Shown: positions 25,336 to 36,358, counted from the stretch's first letter. The stretch: 64,000 bases of DNA from UBA1479 sp964012715 (GCA_964012715.1 CAXGUG010000004.1:10515-74514), one strand, 5' to 3'. Numbers and translations are program-made. Notes: generated from the letters alone by a model not told the origin.

Positions 25336-26759
25336 TTTCGCTCAACGCCCTTTCGCGCCCGGCAAAGGTCCTGTGCGTTTTGGCCCTTACCCTGTCGCCC
25401 CTGTTGGGCGGCTGCCAATCATCGCCATTCGGCGGCGTTAATCAAGGCGGCAGCCGGACATCGGCGGAATCGCGCCCGATCGTGTCCGGCCCGCGTACCC
25501 CACCGCCGCCGACTTATGCGGTCACCCCGGTGCCGCGCCCGTCGCCGCCGCCGCTGACCGCGCAAGTCCCCCTGGCGCAACAGGCGGAGCCCGCGATCAC
25601 GACGATCACCGCCCCCGACGACGGTTCGACCCGGGTTGCCTTGCTGCTGCCTCTGACCGGTCCCGGCGCCGGTGTCGGTCAGGCGATGTTGAATGCGGCG
25701 CAAATGGCGCTGTTTTCCTTCGCCGATCAGAAATTCACCCTGCTGACCCATGACACCCGTGGCACGCCCGAGGGTGCCGCCGAAGCCGCGCAATTGGCGA
25801 TCGGCGACGGCGCGGGCCTGATCCTGGGTCCGTTGTTCGCGGCCAGCGTCGAGGGCATGACCCCGGTGGCGAAGCAAGCAAAGGTACCGGTCATCGCCTT
25901 TACCTCGGACCGTTCGGTAACGGGCGATGGGGTCTACACCCTGGGTTTCCTGCCCCGGCCGCAGGTCGATCGCGTGGTCGAATTCGCCAGCCAGCGCGGG
26001 GTGACGCGGTTCGCGGCGATGGCGCCGAAAAACGCCTATGGCTTTGCCGTCCTGCACGCCTTCAAAGTCGCTGTCGCCCGGACCGGCGGTACGGTGGCGC
26101 GGACCGAGGTCTATGACCCGGCGGCCGAGGATTTTTCCGACATGGTCCGCGACATGGCCGATTACGAATTCCGCCGCGCGACCCTGCTGGCTCAGCGCAA
26201 AGAGCTTGAAGGCAAGAGCGACGAAGTGTCGAAAGCAGCCCTGGCGCGCTTAGAAAACCTGCAGACCATGGGCGACCTGCCTTATGACGCGCTGTTGGTC
26301 GCCGATGGCGGCAAGCGCCTGCAGGCCATCGCCGCCCTGCTGCCGTTCTACGACATTGACCCGAAAAAGGTTCGCATGCTCGGCACCGGTCAATGGGATG
26401 AGCCGGGCATCGGGGCGGAACCGGCCCTGGTCGGCGGATGGTATGCGGCCCCGGCGCCTAGCGCCCGTTCCGGGTTCGAACAGGAATATAAAGACGTCTA
26501 TGGCCAGCTGCCGCCGCGTCTGGCGACCATCGCCTATGACGCCGCCGCCCTGGCCGCGGTCTTGGCCCAGTTGCCGGAAGCAGACCGGTTTTCCGAGAAA
26601 ACCCTGACCAACGCCAATGGGTTCGCGGGACGGGACGGGATTTTCCGGTTCCTGTCCGATGGCACCGCCGAGCGGGGATTGGCCGTGCTGCAGGTTCGTC
26701 AGCGCGACGCCGTGGTCGTCGATAAGGCCCCGGCGACGTTCCAGACGCCGACCAACTGA
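25323..26759 (+). CDS. Penicillin-binding protein activator (LpoA-like lipoprotein)
   Basis: 478 residues from the ATG at 25323. The signal sequence ends in the lipobox LLGGC (about residue 31), then a Pro-rich linker, then a periplasmic binding protein type I fold from about residue 100: VALLLPLTGPGAGVGQAMLN, LILGPLFAASVEGMTPVAK and FLPRPQVDRVVEFA. This is the fold of LpoA, an outer-membrane lipoprotein that activates PBP1A. The rsmI-yraN neighbourhood also matches lpoA in other proteobacteria. No TPR domain is seen, unlike E. coli LpoA. It converges on hemW, with 12 bases between stops. Confidence 0.9.
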   Translation: MDRSFSLNALSRPAKVLCVLALTLSPLLGGCQSSPFGGVNQGGSRTSAESRPIVSGPRTPPPPTYAVTPVPRPSPPPLTAQVPLAQQAEPAITTITAPDDGSTRVALLLPLTGPGAGVGQAMLNAAQMALFSFADQKFTLLTHDTRGTPEGAAEAAQLAIGDGAGLILGPLFAASVEGMTPVAKQAKVPVIAFTSDRSVTGDGVYTLGFLPRPQVDRVVEFASQRGVTRFAAMAPKNAYGFAVLHAFKVAVARTGGTVARTEVYDPAAEDFSDMVRDMADYEFRRATLLAQRKELEGKSDEVSKAALARLENLQTMGDLPYDALLVADGGKRLQAIAALLPFYDIDPKKVRMLGTGQWDEPGIGAEPALVGGWYAAPAPSARSGFEQEYKDVYGQLPPRLATIAYDAAALAAVLAQLPEADRFSEKTLTNANGFAGRDGIFRFLSDGTAERGLAVLQVRQRDAVVVDKAPATFQTPTN

Positions 26760-26771
26760 TATCCGTTTCGA

Positions 26772-27968
26772 TTATTTAACGAGCAGCGACGCCAGCAGGC
26801 CGTTCAGCCGCAAGCGGCCTTCCGCCGTGGCTTTCAGGCAATCCTCATCGACCTCGACGTAGCCCGCCCCCACGGCATAGGCCAGCGGCGACGGCTCGAT
26901 CAGGGTCAAAACATCTTGCCCCGTCTGGGCCAGGAAACGGGCGCGGTCGATCCCTTCTTCCAGACGCAGGCCCATGATCACCCGCTCCTCGGCCCGGTCT
27001 TCGGCCTCCAGCGCGCGCCGCTTGGCGGTGCCATGGCCCTGGCTTTCGACCAGGGACAACCAGCGTTCGGGGTTATGGATCTGATGGGTACCCCAATCCT
27101 GGCGCCGCCCGGACGGTTCGGTCAGGGCGAGACGCCCATGGGCCCCGGGCCCGACGCCGACATAATCCCAGCCGCGCCAGATGTTCAGGTTATGGCGGCA
27201 GGCATGCCCGGGTCGGGCATGGTTGGAAATCTCATAGGCCGGAAATCCTGCCTGGTTCAAAACGTCCTGGGTAATGTCGAATAGGGCCGCGCCCAACTCG
27301 TCGTCGGCGGGGCGGACGCCGTCCTTGTGGAACGGTGTGCCCGGCTCGATCGTCAGCTGATAGAAGGACAGATGCGTCCCGGCGAAAGTCAGGGCCTCGG
27401 CCAGTTCCCGCCGCCAGGATTCCTTTGTTTGATCTGGTCTGGCGTAAATAAGATCAAATGAGAACTCCTGAAAATGCTCCCGCGCGCCATACAACGCCCG
27501 GCGCGCCGCCTGGGCATTGTGACGGCGGCCCAGCCCGCTTAGGGCAGCATCGTCGAAGGACTGGACCCCGACCGACAGGCGGTTGATCCCGGCGGCTTTC
27601 AGGTCTTCAAAGGCAGCGATTTCGGCGCTCGACGGATTGGCTTCCAGGCTGACTTCCATATCCGGGGCGCATCGCCATAGGCCGCGAATACCATCGATCA
27701 CCGTGGCGACGGTCTCGGGCGTCATCAGCGATGGGGTCCCGCCGCCGAAAAACACGCTGGTCACCGTCCGCTCCGGGGTGTCGGCGGCGTAATGGGCCAG
27801 GTCGGCGACCAGGGCGCGGGCCCAACGGTGCTGGTCCACGGCGGCGGCGACATGGCTGTTGAAATCGCAATAGGGGCATTTGGATTCGCAGAACGGCCAA
27901 TGGACATAAACGCCGAAGGTCGGCGTTGTCGGGTCGATTTCTGCGCGGGCGGCCGCCTGGCCGGTCAT
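26772..27968 (-). CDS. hemW: HemW-type radical SAM heme chaperone
   Basis: 398 residues from the ATG at 27968; an earlier in-frame ATG at 28022 would overlap rdgB by 47 bases. YVHWPFCESKCPYCDFNSHV holds the CxxxCxxC motif that binds the 4Fe-4S cluster; SVFFGGGTPSLM and LSVGVQSF are the SAM-barrel signatures. HemW binds and inserts heme into respiratory proteins and is commonly misannotated as coproporphyrinogen oxidase HemN, which has a longer N terminus. rph-rdgB-hemW is a conserved alphaproteobacterial run. Confidence 0.92.
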   Translation of the reverse strand: MTGQAAARAEIDPTTPTFGVYVHWPFCESKCPYCDFNSHVAAAVDQHRWARALVADLAHYAADTPERTVTSVFFGGGTPSLMTPETVATVIDGIRGLWRCAPDMEVSLEANPSSAEIAAFEDLKAAGINRLSVGVQSFDDAALSGLGRRHNAQAARRALYGAREHFQEFSFDLIYARPDQTKESWRRELAEALTFAGTHLSFYQLTIEPGTPFHKDGVRPADDELGAALFDITQDVLNQAGFPAYEISNHARPGHACRHNLNIWRGWDYVGVGPGAHGRLALTEPSGRRQDWGTHQIHNPERWLSLVESQGHGTAKRRALEAEDRAEERVIMGLRLEEGIDRARFLAQTGQDVLTLIEPSPLAYAVGAGYVEVDEDCLKATAEGRLRLNGLLASLLVK

Positions 27969-27975
27969 GGCGGCG

Positions 27976-28581
27976 TCAGCCCCGGCCCCGGAAACAGGCC
28001 GTGACCAGTTGTTCGAAGGCATGGGCGCGGTGGCTGATGCGGTGTTTGGCTTCGGGGTCCATTTCGCCGAAGGTGATGAAATAGCCTTCGGGTTGGAACA
28101 TCGGGTCGTAGCCGAAGCCCTTGTCCCCTGCGGGTGGCCAGATCAGCGTGCCGTCGACGCGGCCCTCGAACACATCGGCGTGGCCGTCCGGCCAAGCCAG
28201 GGCCAGGGCGCAGACGAAATGGGCGCGGCGGTCTTCGGATTCCAGGATCAGCTCCCAAATCCGCTCCATCGCCTGGCCGAAATCCTTTTCCGGACCGGCC
28301 CAACGGGCGGAATGAATGCCGGGCGCCCCACCCAGGGCAGAGACGGCCAGCCCGGAATCGTCGGCCAACGCCGGCAGGCCCGAGGCCTGCGCCGCCGCAT
28401 GGGCCTTGATCAAGGCATTGGCTTGAAAGGTGTCGCCGTCTTCGACCGGCTCGGGCAGGCCCAGTTCCCCGGCCGAGGTCACCTGAACCCCGAACGGAAC
28501 CAACAGGTCCTGAATCTCGCGCAATTTGCCGGGATTGTGGGTGGCGATAACCAGACGGTCTTCTGTAAACGTCCGCGCCAC
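27976..28581 (-). CDS. rdgB: RdgB/HAM1 non-canonical purine NTP pyrophosphatase
   Basis: 201 residues from the GTG at 28581, chosen because a GGAG ribosome-binding site sits about 8 bases upstream and it places the product at the normal family start; an ATG 14 codons earlier lies inside rph. LVIATHNPGKLREI and LADDSGLAVSALGGAPGIHS are diagnostic, with GYDPMFQPEG and SHRAHAFE in the C terminus. It hydrolyses ITP, XTP and dITP. It follows rph by only 5 bases. Confidence 0.95.
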   Translation of the reverse strand: MARTFTEDRLVIATHNPGKLREIQDLLVPFGVQVTSAGELGLPEPVEDGDTFQANALIKAHAAAQASGLPALADDSGLAVSALGGAPGIHSARWAGPEKDFGQAMERIWELILESEDRRAHFVCALALAWPDGHADVFEGRVDGTLIWPPAGDKGFGYDPMFQPEGYFITFGEMDPEAKHRISHRAHAFEQLVTACFRGRG

Positions 28582-28586
28582 CGCCG

Positions 28587-29306
28587 TTACTCCAGCCCGA
28601 TGGCCCGGCGTTGCGCCAGGCAAAGTTCATCGACGCCCTTGCGCGCCAGCTTCATCAGATCGTCGAACTGGCTTTGCGAAAAGGGCTCTTCTTCCGCCGT
28701 GCCCTGGATTTCGACGATCCCGCCGCGCCCGGTCAGAACGAAGTTGGCGTCGGCCTGGGCGTTGGAATCCTCGGCGTAATCCAGGTCCAGGACTTCCTGG
28801 TCCTTATAGATGCCGCAGGAAACGGCGGCGACCTGATCGGTCAGGGGCAGGGCCTTCATCAGACCCAAATCGACGCAGCGCTGAAACGCCAGATGCAGCG
28901 CCACGTAAGATCCGGTGATCGCCGCGGTGCGGGTGCCGCCGTCAGCCTGGATCACGTCGCAATCCAGGCGAACCTGCACCTCGCCCATGGCTTTCAGGTC
29001 GGTGACGGCCCGTAAGGACCGCCCGATCAGGCGCTGGATTTCCTGGGTCCGGCCGGATTGTCCGCCGCGCGCCGCTTCGCGGTTGGTGCGTTGCGCCGTG
29101 GCCCGGGGCAGCATGCCGTATTCCGCCGTGACCCAACCCTTGCCGCTGTCGCGCATCCAGCCGGGGACCCGTTCCTCGACCGACGCGGTGCACAAAACGT
29201 GCGTTTCGCCGAACCGCGCCATGCACGATCCTTCGGCGTATTTGGCAAAGCCCGGTTCCAGAACGATGTCGCGCAATTGGTCTGTGGCGCGGCCCGACGG
29301 TCTCAT
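28587..29306 (-). CDS. rph: Ribonuclease PH
   Basis: 239 residues. MRPSGRATDQLRDI at the N terminus, RTQEIQRLIGRSLRA, LDCDVIQADGGTRTAAITG and VDLGLMKALP are the family motifs. RNase PH trims the 3' end of tRNA precursors using phosphate. It is divergent from hrcA across 255 bases, an rph/hrcA arrangement common in alphaproteobacteria. No mutation like the E. coli K-12 rph frameshift is seen. Confidence 0.97.
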   Translation of the reverse strand: MRPSGRATDQLRDIVLEPGFAKYAEGSCMARFGETHVLCTASVEERVPGWMRDSGKGWVTAEYGMLPRATAQRTNREAARGGQSGRTQEIQRLIGRSLRAVTDLKAMGEVQVRLDCDVIQADGGTRTAAITGSYVALHLAFQRCVDLGLMKALPLTDQVAAVSCGIYKDQEVLDLDYAEDSNAQADANFVLTGRGGIVEIQGTAEEEPFSQSQFDDLMKLARKGVDELCLAQRRAIGLE

Positions 29307-29561
29307 ACAGTAGTCCCCTTGGTATATTGGATTGGTGAATTTCCCTGGAGCGGCACACTACCCGCGCCGCCCGGCCCGGTAAACCCGGCAATTCGGCCAG
29401 GGTTGGGGCCAGGGTTAGGCATCGCCCCCCGCTGACGTGCCGGGGCATTGCAACCGCCCGGCGCGGCGACTAAATTCCGCCCAAGCGAGATTTCGTTACG
29501 CCAGATTTTCACGCAACATTCATCCACTACCAGGATCGAACGTCCGAACCGGACCGGGACC

Positions 29562-30617
29562 ATGATCGAGGAACTCAACGACCGTTCGCGCCAGATCTTT
29601 CGCGAGATCGTCGAAAGCTACGTCGAAACGGGCGAGCCCGTGGGCTCCCGCACGTTGGCGCGCCGCTTGCCGGTCTCGCTGTCGCCCGCGACGGTGCGCA
29701 ACGTCATGGCCGATCTGGAAGACATGGGTTTGTTGTTCTCGCCCCATACGTCCGCCGGGCGGCTGCCGACGGAATCCGGCCTGCGCCTCTATGTCGACGG
29801 GCTGCTCGAGGTCGGGAATCTGACCGAAACCGAACGCGCCTCGATCAAAAGCCAATGCGCGGGTACCTCCAGCTCGGTCGAGGGTCTGTTGGAACAAGCG
29901 ACGCAGACGCTCTCGGGCTTGGCCCATTGCGCGTCGCTGGTGGTCGCGCCCAAGACCGAAAGCCCGCTCAAGCATATTGAATTCGTACACCTCAGCCCCG
30001 GTCGCGCCCTGGTCATCCTGGTCACGGAATCGGGTGTGGTCGAAAACCGGATCATGGAAATCCCGGCCGACCTGCCGGCGTCGGCTTTGGTTCAGGCGAC
30101 GAACTATCTGTCGGCCAAGCTGGTCGGGCGCAGCATCACTGATGCCCACGGCGACATCATGACCGAGTTGGAAAACCAGCGCGCGCAGTTGGACGAGCTG
30201 ACCGCCCGCCTGGTCGAGGGCGGCTTGGCGACCTGGGCCGGGGGCGACGCCTCGTCCGGCGGGTCGCTGATCGTGCGCGGTCAGGCGCATCTGTTGGAAG
30301 ACGTCAATCTGGTCACCGATCTGGAACGCATTCGCGGCCTGTTCTCGGCTTTGGAAACCAAGGAACAGATGCTGCGTATTCTGTCGATGGCCGACACTGC
30401 CGACGGCGTGCAGATTTTCATCGGCGCGGACAATACCTTGTTCAATGTGTCGGGCTGCGCCATGGTCGTGCGCTCGTACCGCAACGAACAACAACAGATC
30501 ATCGGCGCGGTCGGGGTCATCGGCCCGACCCGCATGAACTATTCCCGCATCATCCCCATGGTCGATTACACCGCCGATCTGATCGGCGGCTTCATCGGCG
30601 CCGGGCGTCGGCGCTAA
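29562..30617 (+). CDS. hrcA: Heat-shock repressor HrcA
   Basis: 351 residues. The N-terminal winged helix has SPATVRNVMADLEDMGLLFSP, followed by HTSAGRLPTE, the strongest HrcA signature; the C-terminal IGPTRMNYSRIIPMVDYTAD is also conserved. HrcA represses chaperone operons by binding CIRCE inverted repeats (TTAGCACTC-N9-GAGTGCTAA). I find no CIRCE upstream of hrcA, grpE or dnaK in this window, so its targets are probably elsewhere, for example groESL. The start at 29562 begins MIEELNDRSRQIF. Confidence 0.95.
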   Translation: MIEELNDRSRQIFREIVESYVETGEPVGSRTLARRLPVSLSPATVRNVMADLEDMGLLFSPHTSAGRLPTESGLRLYVDGLLEVGNLTETERASIKSQCAGTSSSVEGLLEQATQTLSGLAHCASLVVAPKTESPLKHIEFVHLSPGRALVILVTESGVVENRIMEIPADLPASALVQATNYLSAKLVGRSITDAHGDIMTELENQRAQLDELTARLVEGGLATWAGGDASSGGSLIVRGQAHLLEDVNLVTDLERIRGLFSALETKEQMLRILSMADTADGVQIFIGADNTLFNVSGCAMVVRSYRNEQQQIIGAVGVIGPTRMNYSRIIPMVDYTADLIGGFIGAGRRR

Positions 30618-30674
30618 CATCGCCGCTGCTCCGGACGGCAGAACGCACCAAAGGAACCCCCCAAAGGAACCGAC
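30618..30674 (+). promoter_or_regulatory. Duplicated ribosome-binding site before grpE
   Basis: CCAAAGGAACC occurs twice, at 30648-30658 and 30661-30671, 13 bases apart. The second copy places AAGGA about 6 bases before the grpE ATG. A tandem second copy may act as a standby ribosome site; this is inference. Confidence 0.6.
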
Positions 30675-31418
30675 ATGTCAGAAAGCAAACCTGAACAGAC
30701 ACCTGAGCAAACACCCGACGAGGCGCCCGCCCCCGAAGGCGCCGCCGCGCCGGAAGGCGAGGCCCCGATCCCGTCGATGACCCGCGACGCCGACACCGCG
30801 CCCGAGGACACCGCCCCGGCGGAAGACGACCTGGCCGCGCGCGTGGCCGAGCTGGAAGCGCAGCTGACCGAAACCAAGGACCACATGCTGCGCGCCCTGG
30901 CCGAGGCCGAAAACGTGCGTCGCCGGGCCGAGCGCGACAAACAGGATGCGTCGAAATACGCGGTCGCTTCGTTCGCCCGCGACGTGCTGGGCGTGGGCGA
31001 CAACCTGCGCCGCGCGCTCGACAGTATCGACGCCGAGGCGCGTAAAACCTCCGACACGCTGGAAACCCTGGCGACCGGCGTGGAAATGACCGAACGCGAA
31101 TTGCTGTCGGCGATGGAACGCAACGGCATCAAGCGGATTGATCCGCTGGGCCAGCGGTTCGATTCCAACGCCCATGAGGCGCTGTTCGAAATCCCCGATG
31201 AAAGCAAGCCGCAGGGCACGGTCGCCCAAGTGATCGAAGCCGGCTACATGCTGCACGATCGTCTGCTGCGCCCGGCCAAGGTCGGCGTGACCAAGGGCGG
31301 GCCGAAGCCCGAACCGGTCGCCCCGGCGGCCCCGGCGGGCGAGGCTGCATCCGGCGACGGTAAGGCCTATGAACAGGGCGGCCCCGGCGCGGGCGGTCAG
31401 GTCAACGAGGAGCTATAG
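30675..31418 (+). CDS. grpE: Nucleotide exchange factor GrpE
   Basis: 247 residues, longer than E. coli GrpE because of an acidic, Pro/Ala-rich N-terminal tail of about 60 residues and a Gly-rich C-terminal tail. A long coiled coil (RVAELEAQLTETKDHMLRAL, AEAENVRRRAERDKQDASKY) leads into the beta domain with QRFDSNAHEALFEIPDES and VAQVIEAGYMLHDRLLRPAKV. GrpE releases ADP from DnaK. It lies between hrcA and dnaK. Confidence 0.96.
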   Translation: MSESKPEQTPEQTPDEAPAPEGAAAPEGEAPIPSMTRDADTAPEDTAPAEDDLAARVAELEAQLTETKDHMLRALAEAENVRRRAERDKQDASKYAVASFARDVLGVGDNLRRALDSIDAEARKTSDTLETLATGVEMTERELLSAMERNGIKRIDPLGQRFDSNAHEALFEIPDESKPQGTVAQVIEAGYMLHDRLLRPAKVGVTKGGPKPEPVAPAAPAGEAASGDGKAYEQGGPGAGGQVNEEL

Positions 31419-31493
31419 GAAATCCACGCGAATGCCGTTGAAATCCAGGTGAAATCCGGGCGGTTGATTGCTTTGGATTTTACCGTTCGGCGG

Positions 31494-31522
31494 GTTGCGG
31501 GGGGCTTTCGGCCCTCTTATAT
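31494..31522 (+). promoter_or_regulatory. Possible RpoH promoter of dnaK
   Basis: GTTG (31494-31497) is followed after 18 bases by CTTATAT (31516-31522). This fits the alphaproteobacterial RpoH pattern CTTG-N17-18-CYTATNT with one mismatch in the -35 half. It is about 190 bases upstream of the dnaK ATG and inside the grpE-dnaK gap, which is otherwise gene-free. Induction of dnaK independent of grpE would follow. Confidence 0.5.
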
Positions 31523-31714
31523 AACCCCCGAACCGCAATGGTCTTTGCTGCGGTTTTGGCAGGAGCCTGTTAACCCTGGGCCGTGTAATGTAGCGGCGGA
31601 AAACTTTTCTTCCCGCCGGGCATGGGTTAATGAGCCCCTGAAACATTGATGGAAGCCTCCGGAGGGCGCCGCGATCGGGCCCTGGACGGTTTGCCTAAAG
31701 GAAAGGACATACAA

Positions 31715-33649
<1,935 letters not shown>

Positions 33650-33658
33650 GTTTCGGAT

Positions 33659-33683
33659 GCGCCGGGGGAATTTCTCCCGGCGC
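33659..33683 (+). terminator. dnaK-dnaJ intergenic hairpin
   Basis: GCGCCGGGGG (33659-33668) pairs with CTCCCGGCGC (33674-33683) over 10 base pairs with one G-T wobble and a 5-base AATTT loop, followed by TTCTCC. The T-run is short, so partial termination or mRNA 3'-end stabilisation, reducing DnaJ relative to DnaK, is plausible. Confidence 0.55.
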
Positions 33684-33734
33684 TTCTCCGAACGGGGTCT
33701 CTTTCCATTGTCCTGATGTCCGGGAGGACCTTCG

Positions 33735-34883
33735 ATGGCTGACAAGCGCGATTACTATGACATTCTCGGCGTGAAGAACGACGCCGACGAAGGCGAGTTG
33801 AAAAGCGCCTATCGCAAGCTCGCGATGAAATACCATCCCGACCGCAATCCCGATGACCAGGAAGCCGAGAAGAAGTTCAAGGAACTGAACGAGGCTTATG
33901 AGGTTCTGAAGGACGCGGAAAGGCGGGCCGCCTATGACCGCTTCGGTCATGCCGCGTTCGAAGGCGGCGGTGGCGGCGGCTACGAAGGCTTCGGCGGCGG
34001 CGGGCAGGGTTTTTCCGGCTTCGGCGATATCTTCGAAGAAATGTTCGGCGAGTTCATGGGCGGCCGGGGTGGCCGCGGTGGGCATGCGGGCGGCCATGGG
34101 GCCGACCTGCGCTACAACATGGACCTGTCGTTGGAAGAAGCCTTCCACGGCAAGAAGGCCGAAATCCGCGTGCCGACCTCGGTCTCCTGCGAGGCCTGCG
34201 ACGGCACGGGGTCCGAGGGCGGTGCCGCGCCGACCACTTGTCCCACTTGCGGCGGCGCTGGTCGCGTGCGCTCGCAATCCGGTTTCTTCACGGTCGAACG
34301 GACCTGCCCGACCTGTCAGGGCCGGGGCACGGTGATCAAGGACCCCTGCAAGGTTTGCGGCGGGGCCGGGCGCGTGCACAAGGAAAAGACCCTCAGCGTC
34401 ACCATCCCCGCCGGGGTCGAGGACGGCACGCGCATTCGCCTCTCCGGCGAGGGCGAGGCTGGTCTGCGCGGCGCGCCGCCGGGCGATTTGTATCTGTTCC
34501 TGGCGATCCGCCCGCACCGCTTCTTCCACCGCGACGGCGCGGACATCCACTGCCGCGTGCCGATCCCCATGACCACGGCGGCCCTGGGCGGCCAGGTCGA
34601 GGTGCCGACGATCGAAGGCAAGCTCGCCCGCATCACCATTCCGGCGGGCACGCCGACGGGCCATCAACTGCGCCTGTCGGGCAAGGGCATGTCGGTCATG
34701 CGGTCCAAGGCGCGCGGCGACATGTTCGTCCAGGTCCAGGTCGAAACCCCGCAGAACCTGACCGACAAGCAGAAAGAGCTGCTCAAGGAATTCGCGGATG
34801 CCAGCGACCAGAAAACCCAGAACCCCCAATCCACCGGCTTCTTCGACAAGGTCAAAGAGCTGTGGGAGGACCTGAAGGACTAG
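33735..34883 (+). CDS. dnaJ: Chaperone DnaJ (Hsp40)
   Basis: 382 residues. J domain with KYHPDRNPDDQEAEKKF (HPD), then a Gly-rich linker, then a zinc-binding domain with four cysteine repeats: CEACDGTG, CPTCGGAG, CPTCQGRG and CKVCGGAG. The C-terminal substrate domains end normally. It stimulates DnaK ATPase. A strong GGGAGGA ribosome-binding site precedes the ATG at 33735. Confidence 0.97.
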   Translation: MADKRDYYDILGVKNDADEGELKSAYRKLAMKYHPDRNPDDQEAEKKFKELNEAYEVLKDAERRAAYDRFGHAAFEGGGGGGYEGFGGGGQGFSGFGDIFEEMFGEFMGGRGGRGGHAGGHGADLRYNMDLSLEEAFHGKKAEIRVPTSVSCEACDGTGSEGGAAPTTCPTCGGAGRVRSQSGFFTVERTCPTCQGRGTVIKDPCKVCGGAGRVHKEKTLSVTIPAGVEDGTRIRLSGEGEAGLRGAPPGDLYLFLAIRPHRFFHRDGADIHCRVPIPMTTAALGGQVEVPTIEGKLARITIPAGTPTGHQLRLSGKGMSVMRSKARGDMFVQVQVETPQNLTDKQKELLKEFADASDQKTQNPQSTGFFDKVKELWEDLKD

Positions 34884-34976
34884 TCTTCAGGACGGTTCCT
34901 GGATTTTTGGGTTCCCTTCCGGCGTCGCTCTCCATAGATTCCCCTCAAGCAAATCGGGCGGGAACGGAGTGATCCT

Positions 34977-35777
34977 ATGAAAATCGGAATTGTCGGTTGC
35001 TGCGGGCGGATGGGTCGGATGTTGACCCAGACCGTGTTGGACACGGCGGGCGCCAGCCTGTCCGGCGGCACGGAGCAATCGGGCAGCCCCTATATCGGCC
35101 AGGACATGGGCCTGATGGTCGGCGCCGGTGCGGTCGGCGCGCTGGTCAGCGACGACGCGGCGGCGGTGTTCGCGGCGGCCGACGTGGTCATCGATTTCAC
35201 CGTTCCAGCGGCGACGGCGACCCATGCGGCGATGGCGGCCCAGGCCGGAACGGCCATGGTCATCGGCACCACGGGCCTGAGCGCCGAGCAGCAGGCCGCG
35301 GTCGACGCGGCGGCGGCGAAGGTGCCGGTCGTGCAGGCGGGCAACATGTCGCTCGGCGTCAACCTGCTGGTCGGTCTGGCCAAGCAGGCGGCGGCGATCC
35401 TCGGCCCCGACTACGACATCGAGGTCGTGGAAATGCACCATAAGCACAAGATCGACGCGCCCTCGGGCACGGCGTTGATGCTGGGCAAGGCCGCCGCCGA
35501 AGGGCGCGGCATCGATCATGACGCCAGTGCGGTGATGAGCCGCGAGGGCCATACCGGCCCGCGCCCGGACGGGACCATCGGCTATGCCACTCTGCGCGGC
35601 GGCGACGTGGTTGGGGACCATACGGTGATCTTCGCCGGTCCGGCGGAACGGATCGAGCTGACCCACCGCGCGGGCGGGCGCGATATATTCGCCCGCGGCG
35701 CGGTGCGCGCGGCCCTGTGGTGCGAGGGCAAGGCCCCCGGCCTGTATTCGATGCGGGATGTGTTGGGCCTGAGCTAG
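34977..35777 (+). CDS. dapB: 4-hydroxy-tetrahydrodipicolinate reductase
   Basis: 266 residues. KIGIVGCCGRMGRML is the nucleotide-binding loop, FTVPAATATHAAMA and GTTGLSAEQ follow, and VEMHHKHKIDAPSGTALML is the active-site signature. It reduces the dihydrodipicolinate precursor in the lysine/diaminopimelate pathway. dnaJ-dapB adjacency is common in alphaproteobacteria. The ribosome-binding site is CGGAG, about 8 bases upstream. It converges with the DUF2244 gene, 15 bases apart. Confidence 0.96.
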   Translation: MKIGIVGCCGRMGRMLTQTVLDTAGASLSGGTEQSGSPYIGQDMGLMVGAGAVGALVSDDAAAVFAAADVVIDFTVPAATATHAAMAAQAGTAMVIGTTGLSAEQQAAVDAAAAKVPVVQAGNMSLGVNLLVGLAKQAAAILGPDYDIEVVEMHHKHKIDAPSGTALMLGKAAAEGRGIDHDASAVMSREGHTGPRPDGTIGYATLRGGDVVGDHTVIFAGPAERIELTHRAGGRDIFARGAVRAALWCEGKAPGLYSMRDVLGLS

Positions 35778-35792
35778 TCCCGCGACCAAACT

Positions 35793-36308
35793 TTAGATCA
35801 AGGCGGGATTGCGGACGTCGTCCAAAACCCGCTTCAGGGTTTCGGCGGTCGATTTCTTTTCGTCCAAGGTCAGGAAGCGGCCGATCGCCAATGACCGCCC
35901 GTGCGAGCGCAGCAACAGGCGCGAGCCCAATCCCTTCGGCTCATCCACCTGTATCTGCAGCCATTGCGGCTGAAAGGTCCAGCGGTCGCGCTTGCCCCAA
36001 TGGCTGACCCGTTCGACGCTCAGTTCGCGGGGCGTGACGGCAATGGTCTCGACCTCGCGCCCGCGCCGCAGGTTCAGCCGGAACAAACCGTAGAGCAGCA
36101 GCAGCTCGCCACCCAAAAACGGAAACACCGGCCAGGCCCCGATCACGATCAACAGCGCCGCCAGCGGCACCCAGAACACGGCCAACACCCACATGAAAAT
36201 ATGAACGCCACGCAGCGTCGCCGATCGATGCGGGCGCAGCTCGGTCCGGAAGACGCAGGCGTCTGGATCGTATTCGTGACCGTGATCGTTTTCGTCCATG
36301 AACCGCAT
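35793..36308 (-). CDS. DUF2244 membrane protein
   Basis: 171 residues from the ATG at 36308; an ATG at 36299 is an alternative, and neither has a good ribosome-binding site. DUF2244 proteins carry two closely spaced transmembrane helices after a soluble N terminus; here they are FMWVLAVFWVPLAALLIVIG and VFPFLGGELLLLYGLF, followed by the family's RLNLRRGREVETIAVTPREL and WLQIQVDEP. Function unknown; relatives often lie near nth or respiratory genes. It is followed at once by the convergent dapB end. Confidence 0.88.
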   Translation of the reverse strand: MRFMDENDHGHEYDPDACVFRTELRPHRSATLRGVHIFMWVLAVFWVPLAALLIVIGAWPVFPFLGGELLLLYGLFRLNLRRGREVETIAVTPRELSVERVSHWGKRDRWTFQPQWLQIQVDEPKGLGSRLLLRSHGRSLAIGRFLTLDEKKSTAETLKRVLDDVRNPALI

Positions 36309-36358
36309 GATACGCAAGCCGGGGCGGGGTCGAAAAGGGCCTTCGTCAATTGCCCGGA

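Noticed and set aside
29307..31714. CIRCE element for hrcA, grpE or dnaK
   Set aside because: No TTAGCACTC-N9-GAGTGCTAA-like inverted repeat is visible in the three upstream regions.
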